Positions 10,385-20,863 of a stretch of DNA of 64,000 nucleotides are shown here, in pieces. The number at the start of each line of letters is the position of its first letter. Within the stretch, counting starts at the first letter, position 1. Origin of the DNA: Hyalomma asiaticum (taxonomy: Eukaryota > Arthropoda > Arachnida > Ixodida > Ixodidae); the NCBI GenBank assembly GCA_013339685.2, contig CM023481.1, positions 118,837,454-118,901,453 on the forward strand, in the 5' to 3' direction. The notes below the pieces were generated by a model that saw nothing but the letters and a program-made list of their open reading frames with translations, was not told the DNA's origin and made no database searches. Made by a program: the position numbers and the translations under genes.

Positions 10385-10620
10385 TCAAATCAGCTCTTTT
10401 GCGCCAAAAATATCTCGAAAAAATTCTCGATAATGCAGTTCAGCGTGCTCGGTCCCTGGACCGGGAAGTCACAATGCAAGCAAGGGAGAGCAACAGAGAC
10501 GAAACGTTATGTCCAAATTTAGTTATTCCGCTGCAGTCCCTCGTGTAAACTCTATCCCAAGCCGCCACATTAATATACTTAAGCGGAGTAGTCGACTCTC
10601 CTCTGGCTTTCAAACCGCAC
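10385..10620 (+). pseudogene. Penelope-like element, C-terminal RT and linker (part 1)
   Basis: The frame encodes a stretch with ILDNAVQRARSLDRE, then ETLCPNLVIPLQ. After a frameshift near 10545 it reads SRHINILKRSSRLSSGFQTA. The order matches the region between the RT and the GIY-YIG domain of Penelope-like retroelements. The frame stops being PLE exactly at 10620 because a TTAA-flanked element is inserted. It resumes at 12185 with the conserved YRRNKNLRDLLVRAK motif. The 5' part, including the RT catalytic motifs, is not present. Confidence 0.75.
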
Positions 10621-12184
10621 TTAAAGGGGCCCTCTAACACTTTTTTCACACCCGTTTTCATGTGCGTATTGCGTAGACTGGAAGGTGGACAGACAAATGC
10701 TACAAGAATGACAGCGATAGGAGCAGGCTGTGCAAAGTTATTAAGGAGACAAAGTTCAAAATACAAGCAAAAAAATGCGGACCCTCAACTTGTATTTCGC
10801 GGGGTCAGGTGATCGCATTTCACTCTCCACAAACGTCATATAGCTCGGCCAATGGAATTGGCTTTAGGCGCCTACGTAGCGGAAGTTCGTACGCCATCGT
10901 TGCCTGTTCGCTCCAGTGTAGTGATGACGCCGTTGCCATGCCAACAAACAACGCGGAGCGAGAGCGTGCCGCACTGTCAATTATGAGCTTTTCTGACCGC
11001 TCCGACTTGTAAGAGCGGACGCTTGTGCTTCGAACCGAGGCTTTACGCGTCGTTCCGTGTTAAGACACTTCAAGGCAAGTGCCGTCGTCTTTAAACTCGC
11101 CGTCATGACCACTGAGAGGGGCGAATACGACCATGCTCGGCAACGTTTCTTCACGGGTTGTTAGCTAAACGCGCAGACATGGAAGCATAGAAGTGGGAAT
11201 AGGAAATGTTAGCATGTCAGCGTAACCCCAATGCGCAAAGCACTTTGCGTAGAGCGGAATATCGGGTGTAAACATTGCATGCGCAAGCACGGCAGACCAC
11301 CTGGAGCGGTTGCTGTCCGCTTCGAATCTTTTGAGTGGTCGTCGCGCGCTATGTAGCCCTCGAGTTGTTGACGGTTTTAGTTGCTTTAGATTTGTATGAT
11401 GAAGCTTCGACGGTAAAGCACCCGTGAAAATTCGACACCGTTTCTCAGCGCGACACAAAATGTCGAGGCTGTAAGGTAGCGAGTGGCTGCAGGTATCTCG
11501 GAGGACATAGATCAGGCGGTTTTGCTTGTTCTGTTTACCACCCACAGCTGGCGCCACTTGGCTGTGACAAACAACGCTATCCGGTATCCAGTACATCTTT
11601 GCGTATACCGGCTTAGCGGACACGTTCAAATTCCTTTATAGCGCTGCGCGCAATACAACACACTTTGACAGAACGGCAAAGTCCACCCAGTGGTTCAGCG
11701 CTTTAGCGAGTCGCGAACGTACACAAGAGAGATGAAACAAAGTGATTCTATTCGTATGGACATACGACTCGTGTAAGCAAAAGGCAAGAGGCGAAACGGG
11801 AGCCAGCGCCTCTATCGCGTTTTATAATTGTGGCGATCTTTCTACTACAACTGCGCCTATTGGTGTTCAATAAAAACCTACGCAAGCGAAAAACAAAGCC
11901 GAATATTACTTGCTTACCGATGTAGTGCCGCGAGCACTTATAGTGCTACTTTCGTCCAATCACCGGCTCGAGCCCTAAGTCGTCATTTCCGCACAAATAG
12001 TTCTGACGAGCGCCACTACGCGCTGATGCGGGCGGCAGCGATGGGATGATTTCATTGAACGATTAAAATGTTAAATCAACTGATATGGGCGGTTTGACAC
12101 CTGCCAAAAGTATCCTCAGCCGTCTGTCTACGCGACCCGCAAATAAAAAATAGGTGCGAGGAAAGTGTTAGAGGGCCCCTTTAA
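10621..12184. mobile_element. TTAA-flanked TIR element (piggyBac-like, non-autonomous) nested in a PLE
   Basis: The element proper is 10625-12180 (1,556 bp), flanked by TTAA at 10621-10624 and 12181-12184. Terminal inverted repeats read AGGGGCCCTCTAACACTTT on both ends. Removing the element plus one TTAA joins the two PLE halves in the same frame (…FQTA-LK-GVYRRN…), which proves the boundaries. TTAA specificity is known for piggyBac and some related superfamilies. The longest internal frame (154 codons, minus, 11165-11629) shows no transposase motif that I recognise. A related TTAA-bounded element lies at 15399-16487. Confidence 0.85.
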
Positions 12185-12416
12185 GGGGGTTTACCGCAGA
12201 AATAAAAACCTAAGAGACCTACTCGTTAGGGCAAAAACACAGAGGTCTGTGCGCCACAAAGGGTGCAGACCATGCGGGAAACCTCGATGTAAAGTGTGCC
12301 CACACATGGTGACCACAAGTACGGCCGAAGACTCTCATTCTGACTTTATTTATGATATTAAGGATGATCTTAATTGTGATTCGAGCAACGTACGTCATAT
12401 ACAAAATCCGATGTGA
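12185..12416 (+). pseudogene. Penelope-like element, linker with cysteine motif (part 2)
   Basis: Resumes the PLE interrupted at 10620. It reads VYRRNKNLRDLLVRAK, then CRPCGKPRCKVCPHM (from about 12264), a Cys-rich PLE linker motif, then LNCDSSNV. One base is lost near 12390, so the frame passes to the one used by the GIY-YIG part. An apparent Met start at 12165 belongs to the nested element and is not a real start. Confidence 0.85.
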
Positions 12417-12702
12417 AGTTTGCAAAAAGGAATATATTGGCCAAACAGAAACCGCGTTCCGCCTGCGTTTCAACAATCACAGGGCGCATGTTACCGGCCT
12501 CCCTAATTTGCCATTTTCCATACACATAAACTTGCCCGGTCACTCTTTTGAGCGCATCAGTGTTGTGCTTCTACAATCCGGCTTTCAGCACACACGAGAG
12601 CGCGAACAGCGCGAATCCTTCTTTATAAATAAATTCAGATCGTCCTCGCATGGAATTAACGACAGCCCAGGGCGGCTCGCTTTCCTACGCGACCAATCGT
12701 AA
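12352..12702 (+). pseudogene. Penelope-like element GIY-YIG endonuclease (part 3)
   Basis: This frame gives a nearly complete PLE GIY-YIG domain. 'VIY' is at residues 15-17 and 'YIG' at 28-30. The PLE-specific CCHH set is C21, C24, H43 and H46. A basic RLRFNNH lies at 37-43, PGHSF at 62-66, and the putative catalytic Glu in EQRESFFI at about residue 88. It ends with NDSPGRL, the usual C-terminal block. The first residues are out of frame from the linker because of a one-base deletion, so the true polyprotein is broken. It is the best preserved coding remnant in the window. PLEs combine a telomerase-related RT with this nuclease. Confidence 0.88.
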
Positions 12703-13325
12703 CAGTCAAAAAACGATATTTATCATTTGGCTATGGGGATGGTGCACTTGTAACTCTCCGCCGACGGGAGCGCCATCGAGGCGGCACGCACGTCGTTGGG
12801 GTGATAGAAGCTCCGGTCGCAGGGCTGGCGGTAGCTTTAGAAACGCGTTATTCGCGTTTTCCTGCGGTTTTTCGTTTCTTCCAAAGGCCGTCGTACTACG
12901 GCTCGGTGTTCAGCAACAAGATTTGTTTTTCGTCGGCCGTAACAATACTTATATCAGATCACCAGGGCCAAATATTTATACCTCCAGAAAGCTCAATGCT
13001 GAAGGAGAAGCGAGGTCGCTCGCGCGCGCGTTCCGTCGACGCTCTCTACTGAGCAGACGACATGTGTTGCTAGTTTGCAATGTAAGGAGCATTCTGTCCC
13101 CCGGCATACTGCGTGGAGTACGTGAAAGGTGGGTTGTCAAAGGGAGGGAGTTAGTGCGCGCGTACCGGCAATCTAGCAGACGACATGTGTTGTCGATTTG
13201 CAATGGTTCGCGCTGTTTTTAACGAGCCGCTTGTGTGGGCTACCAGGCTGCGACACGCATAGCCGTGTGGACTGAAGCGCTCCATACATTTCGTTCGCGG
13301 CCCGGGCTGCTGTCCGTTTCCTCTT
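12703..13325. other. PLE 3' flank, moderately GC-rich, no gene recognised
   Basis: Follows the PLE stop codon and may begin with its 3' UTR. A 190-codon frame (12650-13222) starts inside the PLE coding region in another phase and has Arg/Ser-rich content, so I do not treat it as a gene. The word 'gcagacgacatgtgttg' appears twice (about 13053 and 13178). Confidence 0.45.
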
Positions 13326-13795
13326 TTTAAATGCGAAGCATTTCTTAGCGAACTTCGGCGAGTTTGAGCGTATCTATCTATCTATCTAGCCGCCTACGAT
13401 TTTGTGCTCTCCTGGCCATTTCGCCACTCGGATGTTTACGAAAATTGGTATGCCACATCATGACTACATGAGGAACATAAATGACAGGTCATAACATGAA
13501 AATCATGATATGCATGTCATGACTGGCATGATTTACATGCCACGGTCTTAGTGCTCTCCTAGCCGTTTCGCTAATGGGATGTATGCGAAAATTGGTATCG
13601 CACAACATGACTGCCTGACGAACATAAATGGCAGGTCATAACATGAAAATCATGACATGCGTGTCATGAGCGGCATGATTTACATGTCACAGTCTTGGTG
13701 CTCTCCTGGTCGTCTCGTTAATGGGATGTATACAAAAATTGGTATGCCACAATATGACTGCATGGCGAACATAAATGACAGGTCATAACATGAAA
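13326..13795 (+). repeat. Interspersed repeat with 147-bp tandem units, copy 2
   Basis: Starts with 'aaatgcgaagcatttctta', 'gcgaacttcggcgagtttg' and a (TATC)n run. It then has three units with equivalent points at 13487, 13634 and 13781, giving periods of exactly 147 and 147 bp. Units carry 'ggtcataacatgaaaatcat', 'ctctcctagccgtttcgcta' and 'atgggatgtatgcgaaaatt'. It ends abruptly in an A13 tract. Better preserved than the copy at 4686-5615. Confidence 0.88.
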
Positions 13796-14126
13796 AAAAA
13801 AAAAATTGGTGCGCGCCGCCGCCGATGAAATAATCGGTGCCACGCCGACGACGCCGCCGACCAGAAACTACTGCCACGCCGCCGCCGGTCGAAATGGACA
13901 CGGCGCACACCTCTAGCCGTACCTCGTGCGTTGCTAATCGAGCGGCCGTGGTCCAGCGAAGGGGGGCACAATGCTCAGGAGGGGGCGCGGGAGAGCGAGA
14001 CCAAGGGGCTTCAGTGAGTTCCCCTCGCCACTGGCTTGGCAAGTGCAGCGCGGGCGCAATTTTCGCCTCAGTAGTGGCACCTAGAGGACATTTCCGCAAC
14101 TTCGTAAATGTCCCCCATTCCTGGCC
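13796..14126. repeat. CG-triplet-rich repeat segment
   Basis: After the A-tract the sequence is built of 'gccgccgcc', 'gccacgccg' and 'ccgccgaccagaaac' words, partly palindromic around 'gatgaaataatcgg'. It ends with a small hairpin, 'ggacattt'/'aaatgtcc', directly before the 1-kb repeat. No gene is recognised. Confidence 0.5.
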
Positions 14127-14302
14127 ATGTAATGACTAGCATTTTATTTCGTAACGCTCTGCCATCTTGGCTAAATGTCATGGTATCGCGTTTTCCTCGG
14201 TGATGATTTAGATGCCTCGAATGCTCACGGAAACCTCTATGTTCCAAGGGGGGGGAGGGGGGGCATTTCAGGCAGCCGAGAACACGGCTGGATCTACTTT
14301 AT

Positions 14303-14304
<2 letters not shown>

Positions 14305-14397
<93 letters not shown>
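14305..14397. repeat. (CA)n microsatellite
   Basis: About 93 bp of uninterrupted CA inside the 1-kb repeat, in the same position as the interrupted tract of copy 1. Confidence 0.95.
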
Positions 14398-14399
<2 letters not shown>

Positions 14400-14439
14400 C
14401 ACCTATATATATGCTTCCCACAACAGCTTCGTACCTGTG

Positions 14440-14496
14440 GCCCGCCCAATACTCATATTGTGCCCATTTCGGGCACAAAATGAGTATTGGGCGGGC
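14440..14496. repeat. 26-bp hairpin specific to this repeat copy
   Basis: Arms 14440-14465 and 14471-14496 ('gcccgcccaatactcat...') pair at 25 of 26 positions around a 5-nt loop 'atttc'. The same site in copy 1 (about 2767-2815) has the left arm in a different form and no right arm. Confidence 0.9.
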
Positions 14497-15126
14497 CCTT
14501 GCGCCACAGCGCGCCCTTTCCCTGCAAGATCAAACCGGAGGTTGTCCCGTTATAGCTTGTCGGGGTCGTCCGATTTACCTTAAAAGCAAGCAGAAAGCAA
14601 GTTTCTTTTACTATTCCCCCCTCCATATCTCGACGAAGAGAGACTGTTCGCGCTCTGCTAAGGAACCGTACACCGCCTGCGTGATCCCGGTGCGAAATCA
14701 CCGGCCAAGCGACCTTCTTTGGGCCCATACACGCAGCTTCAAAAGCCATGAGACACGCTCTGTAACAGACAGTACGTAGAGTATAGTCTCTGCTAAGTGG
14801 TGTTGCCTATATCGGTTTCGTTCTGTTCTGCTACCTCCTTGTGCGTTCTGCTACCTCCTTTATATCCGTCCATGTAGTCCCGTGTGTAAGCCACTGCAAC
14901 GTATCCATCCATAACAAGACGTCGGGTTCTAATGGGAACCTTGCTCTATTATGTTTTAGCTTTACATTGCGAGGACGCTACTCGTCAAGAGAACTATAGC
15001 TATTTGATCGCTGGTTAGAACATTCCTTAGTGCTCATTTACGCCTCCATGCGTAAGAAGGTGATTACAGCTGTAATGAAGGAAGAAAATCTCACATACTT
15101 TATTGAGACGCAAACTGGGCGCTCAA

Positions 15127-15393
15127 GCAGTCGTCACCTTCTCATTTGATCGATTTCTGGGGTTTTACGTCCCAAAACCACGAATTGATTATGAGAGACG
15201 CCGTAGTGGAGGGCTCCGGAAATTTCGACCACCTGGGGTTCCTTAATGCGCGCTGACATTGCACAGCACAAGGGCCTCAACATTTCACCTCCATCGAAAT
15301 GCTGCCGCCACGGCCGGGACTCGATCCCGCGACCCTCGGATCAGCAGCCGAGTACCATATATCCACTAGGCCACCGTGGCGGGGCAGTCGTCA
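15127..15393 (-). mobile_element. Ruka-like SINE with 10-bp target duplication
   Basis: A complete SINE on the minus strand, with tail 'ggggttttacgtcccaaaac', body 'ctccggaaatttcgaccacc' and head 'ccactaggccaccgtggcgg'. It is flanked by the direct repeat 'gcagtcgtca' at 15127-15136 and 15384-15393. Perfect flanking repeats indicate a fairly recent insertion. Confidence 0.92.
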
Positions 15394-15398
15394 AATTC

Positions 15399-16487
15399 TT
15401 AAAGGGGCCCGCAAAACTTCGAACATAGCCAGAAAACGGTGCCCATCAGTTGTAGAGAGGCCCCTGTGAATTTGTAAGTCAAATATTATTACACTTCACG
15501 CGCCAGGTAATTCGCAATTCGGCTTTAAACACAGCTGAAAAGCGCCCGCTCTTCTTTCAATAAATCGCGTCGCATGGGGCATCGATTAAGCCACTTGATT
15601 TTATTTTTGTTGCGATTCAAGAGAGATAGACACATTCCCTTTATTTTTTTAACTCAAAACGGACAAACAAAGCGTAGCCAGATGATCTTTCCGCGATCAC
15701 AAAATCATTCAACGCTATTTCTGCCCCAAGCGACTCGGTGCATGGGCGCCTCATGTGGCGTCACATGTAGAAAGAAGAGCGGGCATTTTCCAGCTGTGTT
15801 TGAGAAAGCAAACTGCGGATGTCCTGGTGCGTGCCGCGCGATAATATTTGGCTCACGTGTTCACAAGAGCCTCCATGGCTGAGCAGTGCTGATTTCTGAC
15901 TTTGTTCAAAAAGTGTGTGCGGGGCCCTTTTAAAACGCAACGCCGGCGGCTTTTCCGCCATATCGTGATATCGCTGTTTTCCAATAGTTTTACTAACCCT
16001 GAAGCCGCCAGGGTCATTCAATTTGCTCAAAAACTCACCAATAACATCAAATAACAGAATGAACGATGTGTTCAAACCGAAACCGAAACGGGTAGACGCT
16101 CCGTGCAGCGTATGCAGTGACGTCACAGCCTCCCCCGCCACCAGAAATATGGAGCTGGTGCCAGAAAAATGGAAGTGGCGATGTCATCCAGCGATGCATT
16201 GAGCTATTCTGAACTCTACAGTGAGGATTTCAGCGCTGAAGTATCGCCATTTGCGCTAGAAGGCCTGCCTGCTCGGGTAGGCAGAGTTGCAGGTATAACG
16301 TAATCCAAAACACGGGGTGGCTCGCGCGGGAATCGGCTAATTTCTTTTAAAAATTCATATTCAGGAAAGCCAAATTACTTACAACCGCCTGGCGTTGCAT
16401 AAATTATTGTAGTACCGAGGAGAACATATGCTGAAAACTTGACTGAGATCAGTGGAAAATGAAAAATTTCGGGAGTTGCCCCTTTAA
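15399..16487. mobile_element. TTAA-bounded TIR element(s) related to the one at 10621
   Basis: Bounded by TTAA at 15399-15402 and 16484-16487. The left end starts AGGGGCCCGCAAAACTT and the right end reads back AGGGGCAACTCCC, the same AGGGGC start as the element at 10625. An internal inverted end ('gtgtgcggggcccttttaa', TTAA at 15930) offers an alternative shorter unit, 15403-15929. No transposase is recognised, so it is non-autonomous. Confidence 0.6.
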
Positions 16488-16862
16488 CGAGCTACAAAAC
16501 CGAAATACTAGGCCCGCAATTTCCGCGCGAATATGCGAACGTGCGATGCATGTGAAATACGAATTCTCCCTATAGCGTGGCGCCTGTAATAAGAAACGAA
16601 TGAACGGAGCGTCTCGTCTCTGAGCCAGGATGTGTGTGCAGATACCTCAATGCTAAGGCTGAAGTCAACATTTCAGTGGTTTGCATGAAAATGGCGCAGT
16701 GACGTTGAAGCGTCCTTCTCCCGATAGATGAAAGCCTTATAACGGAGGCAAGCGTTCTGAAGTGGCGCCACCGTGGTCCTGGAACAATATCCATTTAGGC
16801 AGGTTTCACTTCAGTCACTGGAGGATCGCGAAGTCACAGATCTACTAGCTACGTCCGTTTCC
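16488..16862. other. Non-coding stretch
   Basis: No gene, RNA or repeat end is recognised on either strand. Confidence 0.45.
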
Positions 16863-17187
16863 TATACTCCGTTTCACACATCAGGTGCAACGCTGTCAAA
16901 GCTATAGTGTGCGAGTTTGCGCTGTATACTTCCGCAGCCAAAAAGTAGTGCGTTGCATGTTGTCAGCAAAACAACAAATGCTTTGCTGACAGCCTTAAAT
17001 CATAATACATTTCTCATCAGCTTGACAGAAGACGCTCGTATTGCTGGGGAAGCAATCGAAATATGCGAGTTTGTATTTTATGTTTGTCGTTTGTTCGTCG
17101 GTGCGACACCCCTCTCCTATTCTTTTTCGTTACGGACTACTTGCGTAGCCGTCACAGCGTTGCACCTGATGCATGAAACGGAGTATA
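16863..17187. mobile_element. Short foldback element, 34-bp TIRs
   Basis: Arms 16863-16896 (starting 'tatactccgtttcac') and 17154-17187 pair at 32 of 34 positions. With TA at both tips and a 257-bp interior lacking a convincing gene, this fits a small TA-target MITE. The family is not identified. Confidence 0.7.
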
Positions 17188-18980
17188 GCTATGCATGACA
17201 ATAATTCTCAGTGTCTGCCGATTAATGCTGGCGTGAGCACTTCACGACGCACTCACAACTTGTTCGTTCACTTTCACGCGCATACACAGTCAAACGTATG
17301 AACTCGTTATCACTGCCTGAGCTATTGCGCACTGTAAAGGACATCCGGACGTTGCACTCATGCCTAATTGCGTTAATGCACAGTTTAACTTTCGAGTCCC
17401 TATAAGCAGCAGCCTAGAAGCTTGTCGCCAATCGAGTACACAAAGAAGCTCATGCTGTGGAAAAAAAAAAATAATAAAGGAGCGCGCAAGACAGCACGGC
17501 CCGTGAGCTGTGCTGGGGTAGGAAACGAGCAGCCCTCATCACACATGCGCCGTTTGTGAACCTTGTACACGAGTGCGCAAGAACCGCGATTGCAGCGCTC
17601 TCGCTCAACCTTCATCCGGCATCTCCCGCGTTCAGAATACGCGAGGTGAAAACTGTACAATGAGGCGACGACACTGTCCTAACTTCGTAGCCAGGCCTCG
17701 ATGCGAAGCACATTGTATACAGTCGGCCAACGCAGAGGAGACTTCGCAGCCAGAGAGACTTTCGCTTTCATCTCGCCACTTGGCGCTCAATGGCAGAGGT
17801 CCCTCACGAGTGTCGCCGATTGGTATCGCCCTCGTCGATGCGCTCACGTCAGTGACCCCGAAAGGCCGCCGCCCGACTGCCCCGCGCTGCGACGGCGCGC
17901 CGCGCAAGCGGGAGGAAGCGGAGACCCGACGATTGTTTCTCACCACTGGCGACGGCCACAGCTCGGTGTGCAGAACGTGCGCGATATAAGGGCCCATTCA
18001 CACAGTGACGGCGGAGGACGCCCAATCGCGACGTCCGTCCTCAACAACCGCGGCGTCGGCAACAAAGGAAACTATGTCCTCCCGGCTATGAATTACGGGT
18101 ACAGAACCGCGAGCGGCAGCAGTGTCACCACTACCGAGCCTTTGTTCCGAATCCTACTGTTCTTTTTGCGTTGGAGGAAAGCTGGACAGAACGACGGTGT
18201 TCACTCTCGCTCAAACAGTCCTCCAGCATGTAATGGGATCTGCAGTTCCGTGTACACGCCCTTCGCCACCACTGAGCTCTAAGGGACTGAAGCGGAAGGA
18301 ATCCCCAACCATCTATGCGCTAGTTGTAAGGAAATACTCTCCTACACGCCGTGTCCTTGGCCTCTTAAGAGACAATAAGTCGGCGCCCGCAGCACACCGG
18401 CGCTGCGGCCATGGGTGCCTCGTTGCAGGTGCAGTTTGACATCGACATACTAACGAATTCAGTGAATGGAAGAGTTGTAGTGTGTCTATTAATGCACCCG
18501 AATGTAAACTATCACTTAAGTAATACATACTTACGCAATACACAAAACACCTTTATTGAGTGTGACCACGTAGATCGTTGGTGTATCTACGCAGTAGCCT
18601 GAATTCGCGTGACGTTCTTGTTCTAGTGCGAAGCACTTCATGGGCCCGCCTTCTCAATGACCGTACATCGCGTGATCACGCTCACAGACGAGTGCTCGAA
18701 ACAGGGTCAAAATAAGTACATAATTGATTAAAACCGGTTCAAATTAAACTAACACGATTCGGAATCATTCAAAAGACAGTAAAAACGACAATTTAATCGG
18801 AGTAATTAAAATAAATTCGTTATAATCGTTTCTCACACCAAGACCATGCACATACATTGTCTGGCCACACTGCCTCCAGGATCGGCCCACACATACACCA
18901 TCTGACTGTGTACTGCCTCCAGGATAGACCCACATTTTCTGCTGACAGGGCAAAAGAGGTGGATAATTGATCAAAAATTG
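17188..18980. other. Non-coding stretch, GC-rich in the middle
   Basis: 17640-18060 is GC-rich and CpG-rich with overlapping frames in several phases, none with a domain. Copies of the GCGAAGC word occur near 17702 and 18631, within 'gatgcgaagcacat' and 'agtgcgaagcactt'. No host gene is supported. Confidence 0.45.
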
Positions 18981-19700
18981 GAGGACCCTTAAGCTTCGCC
19001 TTTAAATGTTGAACGCGATAGCGAAATCCGGCCCCTAGTGTGCACTTCAACCACTCAGTGCATACTTATTGTGTGTAGTTACACACACACGCACAGACAC
19101 AGACACGCGCGCGCGCGACGTATCTATAGTAAGGGTAGAGGTTTTCGATCTATTTAACAGCACTTTTATATCCCCTTCATGAACATTTTGCACAGTGATG
19201 TAGTCACATGGTCCTGTATTATGAACTGCGCGTAGGCGTGACACTTTCTATTCGTAAATGGTCACATTCTGTCGTCCTTCGTGCGTTAACTATGTGGCAG
19301 CTGTTCGATTTGTTCTTCTGGATAGCTCTTCCGGGCAACCGCAACAAGCACCGCCTTATGGTCCGTGAAATGGCAACTGCAGTACTTCACTCCTTTAATG
19401 GTGTCGTGAGAATGATATGCTAAAAAATTGGATGCAGAGCATCCGACGAGACCGCATATAGGCTCTGCTGTAATCGCATGGCCTCCGAGATGGCGGACGC
19501 GCTTGCCGTCTCGGAGGCCATGGTAGTCGAGACATTGCTTGATATGTGTTCCGCTAGATGGACATAGTTGCCCATTTTTGGAGCTGCTATTTTTCACTCA
19601 CGGACGATTTTTCGCTCACAAGAGACGCATGGAGACGCCGACACCGACAGCGGTATTTCTGCGGAACGAGCTCTCTAACGCTATCGCGTTAAAATCGGTT
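18981..19700. repeat. Candidate repeat element with inverted GCGATAGCG ends
   Basis: The left side reads 'ttaagcttcgcctttaaatg' then 'aacgcgatagcg'. The right side ends with 'cgctatcgcgttaaaa', so a 12-bp core is inverted at the two edges. Inside are a (CA)/(CG) tract (19080-19120) and a hairpin at 19477-19522. The boundaries are approximate. Confidence 0.5.
19477..19522. repeat. 18-bp hairpin
   Basis: 'catggcctccgagatggc' pairs with 'gccgtctcggaggccatg' at 17 of 18 positions across a 10-nt loop. Confidence 0.9.
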
Positions 19701-20030
19701 CAGAGCAGCGACTAATATGCTCCTGCGGGAACCACCGGCGCATCGCTGCTTCGCGCTTCCTAGTTTTTTTTTTTTCTTCAGTTTGTTTATTTAAATCATG
19801 CTTTGAGCCACTTCAATGGTGACAACAGAAGCACAGCGGATATCTTGAGGGAAGAACGCATCAACCCTCGCCCCCTCGCTCTCGTAGCGTGCTGCACCGG
19901 CGACCAGAGTCGTGTGAAGAAAGCCTAGTGCCAGTCAATGGGCGAAGGAAAACATCTTCGCAAGACGGGAAGCTACAAAAGCCAAGAGACAGCTCGTGGC
20001 AGCTGAGGCCATTGTAAGTATATGACGGAT

Positions 20031-20608
20031 TTTTAGGGGCGAAGCTCCTTACGCCGTGGGTCGTTCCATCCTTTGATGTTGTCCATTGTAGCCACCTCGT
20101 CTAGTTTGTGAAGTGCTCACTAGATGGCGTGATGACGCTGCGGTGCTCGCTTCATTCAAATGTGTGGGAACGCGTAGTATGGGAGCGCATGGCGCACGAG
20201 ACCGCTAGGTCTCGTGCTCGCTCTTGAATGCGCTCGCTCTTGAATGATCTCAGAATGATCACGAGATGGCGCTGCGGTGCTGCTTAGCTAGTACGTGAAT
20301 TGATCAATAGATGGCGCTGCGGCGCTTCGCTGTTTCGTTGTCTCGTCGTAGCCACGCTCGCGCTCGCCCTCGGCGCGCGAGCTCTCTCATTCTTCCATCT
20401 GCTGTCTTGTGTGAGAGAGAGAGAGAGCGAAAGGCGCGCGTTGACTATGGAAACGCTCTTTCTTCGATGAACGCTCTACCAGCTCGCAAAGAAGGAGAAC
20501 GCGCCCTCACCGGCGAGAGACAAATTTGACGCAGGCAGCGTCTTCTAGCGAGTTTCTTGATTGAAAAATACCGACTGCTCGCGCTGGAGAACCGTTCACC
20601 GGCCACCC

Positions 20609-20682
<74 letters not shown>

Positions 20683-20863
20683 CACTGGATCTTGACTTGC
20701 AATGAAGTGCCGGTGGGAAATTTCACTTGTGCGTAGTTGAACCATAAGGATTCGTAGCGTGCGCGTTAACTAAATTAATCCGGAACTCGGCACGATCTAC
20801 GACTGAACCTCCGGAGCTTCGCCCACTCACCATCATTCACTCCGTGGATATGCGTGGATTTTT
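20031..20863 (-). mobile_element. GCGAAGC-ended repeat element, copy 2 (longest)
   Basis: It reads from 'ttttaggggcgaagctcctt' on the left to 'ccggagcttcgcccactcac' plus a 'tccgtggatatgcgtgga' flank on the right. It is the reverse complement of the copy at 25692-26300. Extra DNA here (20060-20340) holds three diverged 'agatggcgctgcgg' units. A long (TA)n lies in the middle. The ends share the GGGCGAAGCTCC core in inverted orientation, so it behaves like a TIR element. No transposase is seen. Confidence 0.85.
20613..20680. repeat. (TA)n microsatellite
   Basis: About 68 bp of TA inside the GCGAAGC-ended element, matching the (TA)n at 25877-25947 of the other copy. Confidence 0.95.

Larger units (their letters stand above)
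14127..15126. repeat. 1-kb interspersed repeat, copy 2
   Basis: Near-identical to 2432-3434 but complete at its right end. It carries the doubled 'cgttctgctacctcctt' word at about 14826-14861 and a longer pure (CA)n. Its right end is followed by a Ruka SINE and then a TTAA-bounded element. It differs from copy 1 by a new perfect-looking hairpin at 14440-14496. Identity of the family is unknown; a solo LTR is one option. Confidence 0.8.

Noticed and set aside
11165..11629. Frame inside the TTAA element as a transposase
   Set aside because: No DDD/DDE pattern or other transposase motif is visible in its 154 residues, and the element has no other long frame.
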